NCBI RefSeq assembly: GCF_005869875.1
Contig: NZ_VAWG01000014.1
Coordinates: 31,395 to 95,394 of the forward strand
Source: Paenibacillus pinistramenti
Lineage (GTDB): Bacteria > Bacillota > Bacilli > Paenibacillales > Paenibacillaceae
Reading direction: 5' to 3'
Length of the DNA stretch: 64,000 nt
Shown: piece by piece, positions 9,264-19,237 of the stretch
Layout: every line of letters starts with the position of its first letter
How positions within the stretch are numbered: the first letter of the stretch is position 1
Translations under genes and position numbers: made by a program
Notes under the pieces: generated by a model
Database searches by the model: none
Told to the model about the DNA's origin: nothing
What the model saw: the letters and a program-made list of their open reading frames with translations, nothing else

Positions 9264-9339
9264 TACAATAACCTATGAAAAAAAAGCTCAGCTCCACCCA
9301 TGAATTTTAGGCTTACTACTGATAATGGGGAGGGATTCC

Positions 9340-9918
9340 ATGCGCATCTTATTTGTTTGCACAGGCAATACCTGCAGAAGCCCGATGGCAGAGGGCATGT
9401 TCAGACAGATGGCGGGCGAAGCCGGCATACCGGTGGAGGTGAAATCCGCGGGAGTCGCGGCAATCCCCGGATCGGCCATTTCGAAGCATGCCGAGGCGGT
9501 GCTGCTCAGCCGCCAGATTTCCGGTCGTATGACCTCCACGCCGCTTAATAATGAATTGGCGGAATGGGCGGACCTGATTCTGACGCTGACGCAGGGGCAT
9601 AAACGCCAGGTCCTTTACGCTTTCCCTGAGGCAGCTTCCAAAACCTTTGTGCTTAAAGAATATGCTGATGACGAGGACGGCACTCAAGGCAGCCGGCAGG
9701 AGCTTGATGCGCTGCTGGCAGAGAAAGCGCTGCAGACCGCGCTCGGCGGCCAGGTCACAGACGAGGACCGCAGGCGGATCATGCAGCTGCAGCGGCAGAT
9801 GCCGGTTTATGATATATCCGACCCCTTTGGCGGCAGCCGGGCGGACTATGAGGAGACGGCGGCTGAGATCCACGAAGCGCTGGTCAGGTTGATCCGGAAG
9901 CTGAAAGCTGAAGGCTGA
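9340..9918 (+). CDS. ywlE: Protein-arginine phosphatase (low-molecular-weight PTP fold)
   Basis: Removes phosphate from phospho-arginine residues placed by the McsB kinase, which marks proteins for ClpCP. The P-loop CTGNTCRS starts at Cys7. Thr11 is the residue that, in YwlE, gives arginine rather than tyrosine specificity, so the arginine activity is a fair inference. The second active-site motif DPFGGS is near residue 163. At 192 residues it is about 40 longer than Bacillus YwlE, because an insertion separates LKEY from DPFGGS. ATG 9340 has GGGGAGGG 6 bases upstream. It follows mntP, as in Bacillus. Confidence 0.9.
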   Translation: MRILFVCTGNTCRSPMAEGMFRQMAGEAGIPVEVKSAGVAAIPGSAISKHAEAVLLSRQISGRMTSTPLNNELAEWADLILTLTQGHKRQVLYAFPEAASKTFVLKEYADDEDGTQGSRQELDALLAEKALQTALGGQVTDEDRRRIMQLQRQMPVYDISDPFGGSRADYEETAAEIHEALVRLIRKLKAEG

Positions 9919-9960
9919 AGCCACAGGGCGGCTAAAATCCTGATTTTTAATGATTTAAAG

Positions 9961-9989
9961 TTGCAATTCCGTTCCGGATACTATATGCT
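9961..9989 (+). promoter_or_regulatory. Probable sigma-A promoter of the riboswitch-ywlG-glyA unit
   Basis: TTGCAA (9961-9966), a 17-base spacer and TATGCT (9984-9989). Transcription would start about 12 bases before the riboswitch P1 stem. Confidence 0.5.
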
Positions 9990-10007
9990 AAAGGCAACAA
10001 GAGCAGT

Positions 10008-10080
10008 TCCGGTGTAACTGGCGACAGATGTGGACGAAACCACGGTGGAGCATCGGAATATACGGCCGGTCGCCTGGGCA
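10008..10080 (+). ncRNA. ZTP riboswitch (pfl motif)
   Basis: All elements of the ZTP/ZMP aptamer are visible. P1 has 8 bp (10008-10015 with 10051-10058, one G-T pair). A GTGG/CCAC hairpin lies at 10030-10033/10040-10043. A pseudoknot pairs GGCGAC (10020-10025) with GTCGCC (10069-10074). The conserved 3' end is CGCCTGGGCA (10071-10080). The ligand ZTP/ZMP signals shortage of 10-formyl-tetrahydrofolate, and glyA, the third element of this unit, feeds one-carbon units to folate. A terminator follows directly, so control is by transcription termination; ligand binding should allow read-through. Confidence 0.92.
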
Positions 10081-10081
10081 A

Positions 10082-10122
10082 AGAGCATGACGCACATACG
10101 TGTGCGTTCTGCTCTTTTTTTC
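10082..10122 (+). terminator. Riboswitch-controlled terminator
   Basis: A 15-bp stem with one mismatch (AGAGCATGACGCACA against TGTGCGTTCTGCTCT, tip TACG) is followed by a run of seven T. It begins two bases after the aptamer, so it is the expression platform. Confidence 0.85.
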
Positions 10123-10260
10123 ATTTTTAACGACCCCTAAGACCTGTCGAATCCACTGTGTCATGGAAGTTGATCCGTTCCCATTATATAATGATGGCAA
10201 GAAGGGCTCTTATCTTGAGCGATCACACGGCTGAATGAGCCGGACACAGGAGGAATTGAT

Positions 10261-10848
10261 GTGGATCAGTCTTTGCAGCCGGGAGAGCTGGCTGATCAGG
10301 CGGCGGAAGTGATGCTTGAGCTTGCCGATACAGCCAAGCTGGGTCCAGGCAAAGTAGTCGTGATCGGGACCAGCACCAGTGAAATTGCCGGGCAGAGAAT
10401 CGGAACGGCCGGTGCACAGCAGATTGCGGCAGAGCTGTACGAAGGTTTTGAGCGGGTCCGTGCCAAATACGGATTCGAGCTTGCTTTTCAATGCTGCGAG
10501 CATTTGAACCGGGCGCTCGTTGTGGAGCGTGCCGTACTGGAACGGCTCGGTCTGACGGAAGTGAGCGCAGTGCCGGTTCGTACGGCAGGAGGGGCAATGG
10601 CGGCGGAGGCCTATCTGCGTTATTCCGAGCCCTGCCTGGCGGAGAGCATTGAAGCTCATGCCGGTATAGACATCGGCGAGACGCTCATCGGTATGCACCT
10701 CAAGCGGGTAGCGGTGCCGCTCCGTTTGGGCCGGCGTTTTGTCGGACAGGCGCGGGTAAATGCCGCAATGACCCGTCCGAAGCTGATCGGCGGTGAACGC
10801 GCCGTTTACCGGGTGCAGCAGCAGGAAGGCGGGAAGCTCTGCGACTGA
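10261..10848 (+). CDS. ywlG: DUF436 / TIGR01440 family protein
   Basis: A 195-residue conserved protein of unknown function found next to glyA in many Firmicutes. Family marks are VVIGTSTSEIAG near residue 34, the stretch AFQCCEHLNRALVVE near residue 78, and GVPVR/AGGAMA-like sequence further on. The start is GTG 10261 with AGGAGG 7 bases upstream. It is the first gene of the ZTP-riboswitch transcript and precedes glyA by 91 bases. The placement hints at a role in one-carbon or purine metabolism, but that is inference only. The ribose-5-phosphate isomerase gene rpiB (ywlF), which sits between ywlE and ywlG in Bacillus, is absent. Confidence 0.88.
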   Translation: MDQSLQPGELADQAAEVMLELADTAKLGPGKVVVIGTSTSEIAGQRIGTAGAQQIAAELYEGFERVRAKYGFELAFQCCEHLNRALVVERAVLERLGLTEVSAVPVRTAGGAMAAEAYLRYSEPCLAESIEAHAGIDIGETLIGMHLKRVAVPLRLGRRFVGQARVNAAMTRPKLIGGERAVYRVQQQEGGKLCD

Positions 10849-10852
10849 GCAG

Positions 10853-10880
10853 CGGGCGCGAAAGGCGCGGCCGGCCGCTG
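10853..10880 (+). other. GC-rich hairpin between ywlG and glyA
   Basis: CAGCGG pairs with CCGCTG, with an inner GCGC-GAAAG-GCGC stem. There is no T run, so it is not a standard terminator. It could be an mRNA stability or processing element. Confidence 0.45.
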
Positions 10881-10939
10881 GGCTGGCATTGGGAGAAGGA
10901 AATATTAAAATTTATATAATTCTGGGAGGTTTTTAAAGA

Positions 10940-12187
10940 ATGGAGCACTTGAGAAAGCAAGACGCGGCAGTTCTGGAAGCGATGAATCTGGAGCTCAAAC
11001 GCCAGCGCAACAACATTGAGCTGATTGCCTCGGAGAACATTGTCAGCGAAGCGGTCATGGAAGCTATGGGTTCCGTTCTGACCAATAAGTATGCGGAAGG
11101 CTACCCTGGCAAAAGATACTACGGCGGCTGCGAGCACGTCGACATCGTAGAGGATCTGGCACGCGACCGTGCCAAGGAATTGTTTGGCGCCGAGCACGCC
11201 AACGTTCAGCCGCATTCCGGCGCGCAGGCGAACCTTGCGGTTTATCTGGCAGCTCTGAAGCCCGGCGACACCGTGCTGGGCATGAACCTGGCGCATGGCG
11301 GCCACTTGACGCACGGCAGCCCGGTTAACGCATCCGGCCTGCTGTACAACTTTGTAGCTTACGGCGTACAGGAAGATACGTTCAAGATCGACTACGATGA
11401 AGTCCGCAAAGCAGCGTTCAAGCACCGTCCCCGCCTGATTGTTGCTGGTGCCAGCGCTTATCCGCGCACGATCGACTTTGAAGCTTTTGCTTCCATCGCT
11501 AACGATGTCGGCGCTTTGTTCATGGTCGACATGGCGCACATCGCGGGCCTTGTTGCAGCCGGAGTTCACCCGAGTCCGGTGCCTCATGCCCATTTTGTAA
11601 CGACAACGACGCATAAGACGCTCCGCGGCCCGCGCGGCGGCATGATTCTGTGCAAGAAGCCTTGGGCGCAGGCGATCGACAAAGCGATTTTCCCCGGCAT
11701 TCAGGGCGGTCCTTTGATGCACGTGATTGCATCCAAAGCAGTTGCGCTTGGTGAAGCGCTCCAGCCTTCCTTCAAGACTTATGCGGAGAATGTCGTGAAG
11801 AACGCCAAGAAGCTGGCCGAAACGCTGCTCGAGGAAGGCCTCAACCTGGTATCCGGCGGTACAGACAATCACCTGATGCTGATCGACACCCGCAATCTGA
11901 GCATTACAGGCAAAGATGCAGAGCATGTACTGGATTCCATCGGAATCACCGTTAACAAGAATGCCATTCCGTTTGATCCGACCAGCCCGTTCGTAACAAG
12001 CGGCATCCGGATCGGTACTCCAGCTGCTACGTCCCGCGGTATGGATGAAGAGGCTATGGTTGAAATCGGACGGATTATTGCTGCGGCGCTGAGAGCTCCT
12101 AAAGACGAAGCCGTGCTTGCACAAGCTAAAGCGCGTGTAACGGCTTTGACGGACCGTTTTCCGCTGTATCCTGAAATGAAATATTAA
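10940..12187 (+). CDS. glyA: Serine hydroxymethyltransferase
   Basis: PLP enzyme converting serine and tetrahydrofolate to glycine and 5,10-methylene-THF, the main source of one-carbon units. It has 415 residues, the normal length. The PLP-lysine motif [14 protein letters not shown] is near residue 220, and the substrate region [10 protein letters not shown] is near residue 93. ATG 10940 is preceded by GGGAGG. It should be co-transcribed with ywlG under the ZTP riboswitch, which fits the enzyme's role. It ends in a hairpin without a clear T run. Confidence 0.97.
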   Translation: MEHLRKQDAAVLEAMNLELKRQRNNIELIASENIVSEAVMEAMGSVLTNKYAEGYPGKRYYGGCEHVDIVEDLARDRAKELFGAEHANVQPHSGAQANLAVYLAALKPGDTVLGMNLAHGGHLTHGSPVNASGLLYNFVAYGVQEDTFKIDYDEVRKAAFKHRPRLIVAGASAYPRTIDFEAFASIANDVGALFMVDMAHIAGLVAAGVHPSPVPHAHFVTTTTHKTLRGPRGGMILCKKPWAQAIDKAIFPGIQGGPLMHVIASKAVALGEALQPSFKTYAENVVKNAKKLAETLLEEGLNLVSGGTDNHLMLIDTRNLSITGKDAEHVLDSIGITVNKNAIPFDPTSPFVTSGIRIGTPAATSRGMDEEAMVEIGRIIAAALRAPKDEAVLAQAKARVTALTDRFPLYPEMKY

Positions 12188-12207
12188 TTAGATTATATAA
12201 AGACAGC

Positions 12208-12236
12208 AAAGCGGTCATCCTGTGGATGGCCGCTTT
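12208..12236. terminator. Hairpin after glyA, possible terminator
   Basis: A 13-bp stem (AAAGCGGTCATCC with GGATGGCCGCTTT, one T-G pair) and a 3-base loop. The T run is short (TTTACAT), so termination strength is uncertain. Confidence 0.5.
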
Positions 12237-12308
12237 ACATATAACAGCCTATCTAATAGCCTTTTTCCCCTGTCCTAAGCCCTCTTTCTCACAACCGGAC
12301 AGCAGTAG

Positions 12309-12337
12309 GTGAAAACGTCCTGGTCAAGTGATATAAT
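12309..12337 (+). promoter_or_regulatory. Possible sigma-A promoter of upp
   Basis: GTGAAA (12309-12314), a 17-base spacer and a perfect TATAAT (12332-12337), about 79 bases before the upp start. No PyrR-type anti-antiterminator was recognised. Confidence 0.5.
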
Positions 12338-12415
12338 GGACAAGATTTACGGACAAGAAATGAAGGAAATATTACCGTGAGAAGTTAATAATGGCATTGT
12401 ACGGAGGGAAAATTA

Positions 12416-13045
12416 ATGGGAAAATTGATCATTTGCGACCATCCCCTGATTCAGCACAAACTGACATTTATCCGCGATATGCGGACCAATACCAAAGAAT
12501 TTCGGGAATTGGTGGATGAGGTCGCCACTTTGATGGCTTTTGAAATTACAAGAAACCTGCCTCTTCAGACGATTAAGGTGCAGACACCTGTAGCGGAAAC
12601 GGAATCGCAGGTCATCGCGGGACGCATGCTCGGGCTGGTTCCGATCCTGCGTGCAGGTCTAGGCATGGTGGACGGCGTTCTTAAGCTGATTCCGGGTGCC
12701 AAGGTAGGCCATGTGGGGCTGTTCAGGGATCCTGAGACCTTAATGCCTGTCGAGTATTACACCAAACTGCCTACCGATGTGCAGGAGCGCGAGCTGATCG
12801 TCATTGATCCGATGCTGGCCACTGGCGGCTCGGCGATTGCAGCCATTGACGTCCTCAAGAAACGCGGCTGCACCCAGATCAAAATGATGAACCTGATCGC
12901 TGCGCCGGAAGGAGTTAAAGCCGTGCAGGATGCGCATCCTGATGTGGATATTTACGTAGCGGCGCTTGACAGCCACCTGGATGATCACGGCTATATCATT
13001 CCGGGCCTTGGGGATGCCGGAGACCGCCTGTTCGGAACGAAGTAA
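12416..13045 (+). CDS. upp: Uracil phosphoribosyltransferase
   Basis: Pyrimidine salvage enzyme making UMP from uracil and PRPP. It has 209 residues, the family length. The PRPP-binding signature [17 protein letters not shown] is near residue 128, and the uracil-binding C-terminal stretch has [19 protein letters not shown] 12416 follows GGAGGG. The genes glyA-upp-wecB-atp are in the same order as in other Bacillales. Confidence 0.97.
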   Translation: MGKLIICDHPLIQHKLTFIRDMRTNTKEFRELVDEVATLMAFEITRNLPLQTIKVQTPVAETESQVIAGRMLGLVPILRAGLGMVDGVLKLIPGAKVGHVGLFRDPETLMPVEYYTKLPTDVQERELIVIDPMLATGGSAIAAIDVLKKRGCTQIKMMNLIAAPEGVKAVQDAHPDVDIYVAALDSHLDDHGYIIPGLGDAGDRLFGTK

Positions 13046-13079
13046 CCCAGGAACATGAAGAAACCAGAAACGAGGGATT

Positions 13080-14255
13080 ATGGTGTCTAAGATTAAAGTA
13101 ATGACGATTTTCGGCGTCAGACCGGAAGCGATCAAGATGGCTCCGCTGATTCTTGAACTCGAGAAGCATCCGGAGCATATTGAATCGATCGTATGCGTAA
13201 CCGCCCAGCACCGTGAGATGCTGGATCAGGTGCTTGAGGTATTCAAGATTTCGCCGGATTTTGACCTGAATGTCATGAAGCATCAGCAAAGCCTTAACGA
13301 AATTACTATCCGTGTCCTGCAGGGCCTGGAGGGGGTTCTGCGTGAAGCGAAGCCGGATATTGTGCTTGTTCACGGGGATACGCTTACAACGTTCCTTGCG
13401 AGCTATGCCGCATTCCTTCAGCAGATCAAGATCGGGCATGTGGAAGCCGGACTCAGAACCTGGAACAAGCTGTCTCCTTATCCCGAAGAGATGAACCGTC
13501 AGCTTACAGGCGTTCTTGCCGACCTTCATTTTGCGCCGACGGACTGGTCTGCAGGCAACCTGCGCAAAGAGAACAAATCAGATTCAGTTATTTATATCAC
13601 AGGCAACACCGTTACGGATGTGTTTCAATATACCGTACAAGAAAATTATACCCATCCTGTACTGGACTGGGCGGAAGGAAAGCGCCTGATTCTGATGACA
13701 GCACACCGCAGGGAATCCCAAGGGGAGCCGCACCGCAATATTTTCCGGGCCGTGAAGCGGATTGCTGATGAATTTGAAGATGTGGCCATCTGCTATCCTG
13801 TGCACCCAAGTCCTGCTGTTTCCGGGCCTGCGCATGAGATCCTGGGCAATCATCCGCGCATCAAGCTGATTGACCCGCTGGACGTCGTGGATCTGCATAA
13901 CTTCTATCCTCATACTCACCTGATTTTGACGGATTCGGGCGGTCTGCAGGAAGAGGCGCCTTCTTTCGGTGTTCCGGTGCTGGTGCTGCGCGATACGACG
14001 GAACGTCCTGAGGGGATTGACGCGGGAACCCTGGAGCTGGTCGGTACGGATGAAGAGAAGGTGTATGAACGGACAAAAGTATTGCTGAGTGACACGGAGA
14101 CATATCAGTCCATGAGCCGGGCCGCCAACCCGTATGGAGATGGCAAAGCATCCAAGCGGATTGTCAATGCGATTCTTCACCATTTCGGAGTGATAAACGA
14201 ACGTCCTGAAGAATTTCACAGAAAGTTCACAAATGAAAATCACCCAAAGTTGTAA
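13080..14255 (+). CDS. wecB: UDP-N-acetylglucosamine 2-epimerase (non-hydrolysing)
   Basis: Interconverts UDP-GlcNAc and UDP-ManNAc in the cytoplasm, supplying ManNAc for wall polymers. It has 391 residues. Recognisable stretches are GVRPEAIKMAPLI at the start, HGDTLTTF, HVEAGLRT followed by SPYPEEMNR, and the C-terminal DSGGLQEEAP. The start is ATG 13080 with a close GAGGG; GTG 13083 is an alternative. It sits 35 bases after upp and may share its transcript. The csaB-tagA-tagO block at 37-40 kb would use its product. Also called mnaA. Confidence 0.95.
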   Translation: MVSKIKVMTIFGVRPEAIKMAPLILELEKHPEHIESIVCVTAQHREMLDQVLEVFKISPDFDLNVMKHQQSLNEITIRVLQGLEGVLREAKPDIVLVHGDTLTTFLASYAAFLQQIKIGHVEAGLRTWNKLSPYPEEMNRQLTGVLADLHFAPTDWSAGNLRKENKSDSVIYITGNTVTDVFQYTVQENYTHPVLDWAEGKRLILMTAHRRESQGEPHRNIFRAVKRIADEFEDVAICYPVHPSPAVSGPAHEILGNHPRIKLIDPLDVVDLHNFYPHTHLILTDSGGLQEEAPSFGVPVLVLRDTTERPEGIDAGTLELVGTDEEKVYERTKVLLSDTETYQSMSRAANPYGDGKASKRIVNAILHHFGVINERPEEFHRKFTNENHPKL

Positions 14256-14263
14256 AAGAAATA

Positions 14264-14289
14264 CGTACAGCATACAGTTAAACTGTACG
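14264..14289 (+). promoter_or_regulatory. Inverted repeat between wecB and the atp operon
   Basis: Two overlapping symmetries are seen: CGTACAG (14264-14270) with CTGTACG (14283-14289), and TACAGTT-A-AACTGTA (14273-14287). No T run follows at once. It could be an operator or an mRNA hairpin. Confidence 0.4.
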
Positions 14290-14372
14290 GTTTGTAGGGG
14301 TTTATAGTGTTGAAAATGAAAATGAGGTTTCAAAAGCGCTTTCTTCCACGCTGTATCAGCATTTTCCCTCAA

Positions 14373-14402
14373 TTGACAAAGTTTATTTTGTATGAGTAAA
14401 AT
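14373..14402 (+). promoter_or_regulatory. Sigma-A promoter of the ATP synthase operon
   Basis: Perfect TTGACA (14373-14378), an 18-base spacer and TAAAAT (14397-14402), 29 bases before the first atp start codon. Confidence 0.7.
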
Positions 14403-14431
14403 GAACTAGAATTCCGAGGGTGGGACAGAAA

Positions 14432-14704
14432 ATGGACAAACCTGATCATTCGAAAAACACTGATAAATCCGGCTCGCAAAATGGATCTAACCACGCTGCC
14501 TGGAAAATGGCGGGAACGGTAAGCATGATAGGAATTGACTTTACCGTCTGTACAATGGCTGGTTTTTATCTGGGCTCTTGGGGAGGAAATCATTTCGGAA
14601 ACAAGGGAATTTGGATTGCCGTCAGTGTGCTTGGTGGAATGATTGCTGGAATTTTGGGAGCTGTTGCAATAATTAGGGGAATAATGAGGGAAAGCAATGA
14701 ATGA
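14432..14704 (+). CDS. atpZ: AtpZ/AtpI-type membrane protein of the ATP synthase operon
   Basis: A 90-residue protein with a hydrophilic start and two transmembrane helices (about residues 30-50 and 58-82) of the AtpZ family. In alkaliphilic Bacillus, AtpZ and AtpI affect Mg2+/Ca2+ supply and assembly of the ATP synthase rotor; here the role is inferred. ATG 14432 is chosen because GAGGGTGG lies about 8 bases upstream; GTG 14420 would overlap that site. Its stop codon overlaps the next gene by 8 bases. Confidence 0.8.
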   Translation: MDKPDHSKNTDKSGSQNGSNHAAWKMAGTVSMIGIDFTVCTMAGFYLGSWGGNHFGNKGIWIAVSVLGGMIAGILGAVAIIRGIMRESNE

Positions 14705-15116
14705 ACTGTCCAAATATTTAGTAACGCTGATTCGGGTAGTTCTGTTCTTTGTCGCTTTTTGTCTGTTCCTATCCGCTGTGCTTCCCGCTCAGCGGCCAGT
14801 CATGAACGGGCTCGTTCTGGGTTCGGTCGTGAGCTGTTTGAATGTGCTGTATATGGCCCGCAGGATTCGGCTTGTAGCCGAATCGGCAGCAACCGCCGGT
14901 AAAGGCAGAAAACGCGCCGGAATTGGTTTTGGCGTGCGATTGCTGACATCTGTCGCTGCAATTATGATCGCACTGAAATTCCCGCAGTATTTCAATCAAG
15001 TTGCTGTAATTGCCAGTCTGGTGTTCGCACAATTTCTGCTTCAAATTCTGGGGATGATTTTTGCCGTTAAAGAGGGAAAGTCTTCAGATGAGCAAGGCGG
15101 AAAGAGAGAAAGCTAG
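14697..15116 (+). CDS. atpI: ATP synthase subunit I
   Basis: A 139-residue protein with four predicted transmembrane helices, of the ATP-synt_I family. It helps assemble the c-ring in some bacteria and is not part of the finished enzyme. ATG 14697 overlaps atpZ, which suggests translational coupling. The C-terminus is charged (KEGKSSDEQGGKRES). It is 38 bases upstream of atpB, in the usual place. Confidence 0.85.
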   Translation: MNELSKYLVTLIRVVLFFVAFCLFLSAVLPAQRPVMNGLVLGSVVSCLNVLYMARRIRLVAESAATAGKGRKRAGIGFGVRLLTSVAAIMIALKFPQYFNQVAVIASLVFAQFLLQILGMIFAVKEGKSSDEQGGKRES

Positions 15117-15154
15117 AGCAAGTAGAATTCTCGACTGGGAAAGGGGTGAGAATT

Positions 15155-15985
15155 ATGCATAAGTCACCAATTATCGAATGGCATGGCCTGAACATCGACT
15201 TGTCTGTTGTTCTGATGCTTGTCGTTTCTTGTCTTGTCGTATTTCTGCTCGCATTTATTGCGACGCGAAACCTTTCAGTAGAGAACCCTGGCAAACTCCA
15301 AAACTTCATAGAGTGGGTCGTGGATTTTGTTAAAGGACTCATTTCAAGCAATATGGACATGAAGAAGGGCAAACCTTTCTTATCACTCGGCATTACGCTG
15401 ATCATGTTCATTTTCGTGAGCAACATGTTAGGATTACCGTTTGGTGTCGTAACGGAGTACCATGACAAAGAAGCGGCGCACATCTTCGGCAAACCGATCG
15501 TTTCAGTTACGGAGCAGATTGATAAGCTTCAAGCTGAACAAACTGCAAGCGGGGAACATGAGGAAATTGAGGTCGGCGTAGCTTGGTGGAAATCGCCAAC
15601 CGCTGATGCCGGTGTATCCATGGGGCTTGCCATTATGATCTTTGTAATGGTTCACTTCCTGGGAATAACGCGCAACACGAAAGGTTATTTCAAGCACTAT
15701 GTGCAGCCTTACGTATTCTTCCTTCCGATTAACCTGATTGAGCAGTTCTCCAAGGTATTGACGCATGGTATGCGTCTATACGGTAATATTTTTGCCGGGG
15801 AAGTGTTGATCTCCGTCCTTCTGAAACTGACAGCTTTTGGCGTCGGTGGATGGATCGCATCCGTTGCAGGTCTGGTTGTTTGGCAGGGCTTCAGTATCTT
15901 TGTCGGCTCGATTCAGGCATTCGTATTTACGATCCTGACCTTCGTGTATCTGTCACAAGCGCTGGAAAGCCACGAAGAACACTAG
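15155..15985 (+). CDS. atpB: ATP synthase Fo subunit a
   Basis: Membrane stator subunit forming the two proton half-channels against the c-ring. It has 276 residues. The essential arginine is R207 in HGMRLYGNIFAGE, and the last helix holds the conserved QAFVFTILTFVYL. ATG 15155 follows AAAGGGG at 8 bases; GTG 15146 would overlap that site. A hydrophilic loop of about 60 residues (near residues 95-150, Glu/Ala-rich) between helices is long but usual in Bacillales. Confidence 0.96.
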   Translation: MHKSPIIEWHGLNIDLSVVLMLVVSCLVVFLLAFIATRNLSVENPGKLQNFIEWVVDFVKGLISSNMDMKKGKPFLSLGITLIMFIFVSNMLGLPFGVVTEYHDKEAAHIFGKPIVSVTEQIDKLQAEQTASGEHEEIEVGVAWWKSPTADAGVSMGLAIMIFVMVHFLGITRNTKGYFKHYVQPYVFFLPINLIEQFSKVLTHGMRLYGNIFAGEVLISVLLKLTAFGVGGWIASVAGLVVWQGFSIFVGSIQAFVFTILTFVYLSQALESHEEH

Positions 15986-16044
15986 GTTTTACGGTAAAGC
16001 AGCTGGTTGTTAGGGTTAAGGGTGAAGACTTATATCAAACTTAA

Positions 16045-16314
<270 letters not shown>

Positions 16315-16446
16315 TAAACGGACAAGAGGAAATATGGCGGGGAAGGCAGGGCCGTCCGCGCCATCTCTTTTTAACCTGATTTCATCTTCAGGCTTCCGCA
16401 AGGCGGAAGCGGGTAGGAACCGATGACTGGAAAGGAGTGACTGGGA

Positions 16447-16935
16447 TTGGAATTCTCATGGGAATCTCTCGTGTTTGCGCTGATAGCGTTTCTGATTCTC
16501 TATCTGCTGCTTAACAAATATGCGTTTGGCCCACTGTTCTCTGTCATGGAGAAACGGCGTGAGCTTGTGCTTCAGCAAGTGGAAGAAGCGAAACAGACCC
16601 GCGAGCAGGCGAATGTATATGTCGAAGAGCAGAAACAGGCGCTGCAGCAGGCACGTAAGGATGCATACGATATTATCGAGCAATCCAAGCAAACAAGCAG
16701 CAAACAGGCGGCTCAGATCATTGAGCTGGCTAAAGAAGAAGCCGTACGTCTTAAAGACGAGGCTGTTCGCGATATCGAGAACGAGAAGAACAAAGCGGTT
16801 GAGCAGCTTCGTTCTGAAGTGGGCGTTGTATCCGTTAAGATTGCGTCTAAGCTGATTGAGAAAGAAGTGAAAGACGACAGCGTTCAGGAAGAGCTGGTTG
16901 ACCAATACCTCAAAGAGGTCGGTGGCCGCTCATGA
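16447..16935 (+). CDS. atpF: ATP synthase Fo subunit b
   Basis: Peripheral stalk subunit: one N-terminal membrane helix (residues about 5-22) followed by a long charged helical domain that dimerises and reaches F1. It has 162 residues, the normal length. The start is TTG 16447 with AAAGGAG 9 bases upstream. The stop overlaps the atpH start by 4 bases (ATGA), so translation is coupled. Confidence 0.94.
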   Translation: MEFSWESLVFALIAFLILYLLLNKYAFGPLFSVMEKRRELVLQQVEEAKQTREQANVYVEEQKQALQQARKDAYDIIEQSKQTSSKQAAQIIELAKEEAVRLKDEAVRDIENEKNKAVEQLRSEVGVVSVKIASKLIEKEVKDDSVQEELVDQYLKEVGGRS

Positions 16936-17483
16936 GCAGCAAAGTAGCGGTTGTTGCCTCACGTTATGCAAAAGCAATTTATGAAATTGCGGCTCAGGAA
17001 GGCCGTACGCTGGAAGTTGAACAGGAACTCAAGGCGGCGGTTGATGCATTAACCTCTGACAAGAATATCGTGAATTTCATCTCTTCTCCAAGCATTTCCG
17101 AGCAGGCTAAACGCCAGGTTATTGAGGCGAGTCTTACAGGCAAGCTTTCCAAGCCCGTTGTGTCCCTGCTTGAACTGCTGGTAGAACGGGGAAGAACGAA
17201 TATTCTGCCTGAACTGCTAGAAAGCTACATCCGTATTTCAGGAGAGGCGCTGGGCCTTGCAACGGCTGTAGTCTATACGACTTACACGCTTGATGAAGAG
17301 GAGAAACAGCAAGTGTCTGAACAATTCGGCGCTTTGGTTAACAAGAAGATCCGCGTTGAGAACGTGGTGGATACCAGCCTTCTGGGCGGCATGAAGGTTG
17401 TCATCGGCGACACGCTGTATGACGGCAGTCTCTCCGGGAAGCTGGAACGGCTTGAGAAATCTTTTCGAAGACAAGCACTGTAG
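16932..17483 (+). CDS. atpH: ATP synthase F1 subunit delta
   Basis: Connects the b-dimer stalk to the top of F1. It has 183 residues. The N-terminal helical domain (VASRYAKAIYEIA) and C-terminal signature (GGMKVVIGDTLYDGSLSGKLERLEK) match the OSCP/delta family. Its ATG overlaps the atpF stop. Confidence 0.95.
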   Translation: MSSKVAVVASRYAKAIYEIAAQEGRTLEVEQELKAAVDALTSDKNIVNFISSPSISEQAKRQVIEASLTGKLSKPVVSLLELLVERGRTNILPELLESYIRISGEALGLATAVVYTTYTLDEEEKQQVSEQFGALVNKKIRVENVVDTSLLGGMKVVIGDTLYDGSLSGKLERLEKSFRRQAL

Positions 17484-19013
<1,530 letters not shown>

Positions 19014-19237
19014 TATAGGAATATGCACGAGCTTTGGCGATTGCCAAAGCTTGCGTGCATAGCCGAATCCTAGCTGACGGGAACCTCCCGCAGCTGGCTT
19101 TATGCTTTCGAACCTAACTTTGGGCTCTGCCCAAAGTTTAGCTTATGCTTACGAAGTAGTTTTGGCTTCGCCAAAACTAAAGCCAATGCTTACGAAGTAA
19201 CTTTGAGCCTTGCTCAAAGTTTAGAGGTGGTGAAATC
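19014..19237 (+). repeat. Array of five hairpins with three 42-nt repeat units between atpA and atpG
   Basis: This 224-base gap holds five consecutive hairpins at 19023-19060, 19072-19095, 19116-19138, 19157-19179 and 19199-19221. The first has a stem of about 16 bp with one internal mismatch. The last three lie in tandem units beginning near 19102, 19144 and 19185. These share ATGCTTNCGAA and then a hairpin of the form AACTTTGGGC-tct-GCCCAAAGTT, whose stem bases vary while pairing is kept. None has a T run, so they are not terminators. The atpG ribosome site GAGGTGG follows the last hairpin. Confidence 0.9.

Noticed and set aside
10900..10930. TATAAT-like site just before glyA
   Set aside because: Transcription from it would start inside the glyA ribosome site, and the spacing to any -35 is wrong.
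10700..12124. 474-codon open frame on the minus strand
   Set aside because: It lies opposite glyA, whose product is unmistakable; no ribosome site and a composition typical of a shadow frame.
19100..19226. CRISPR-like array
   Set aside because: Units are hairpin-bearing with no unique spacers between identical repeats and no cas genes; a tandem hairpin repeat fits better.
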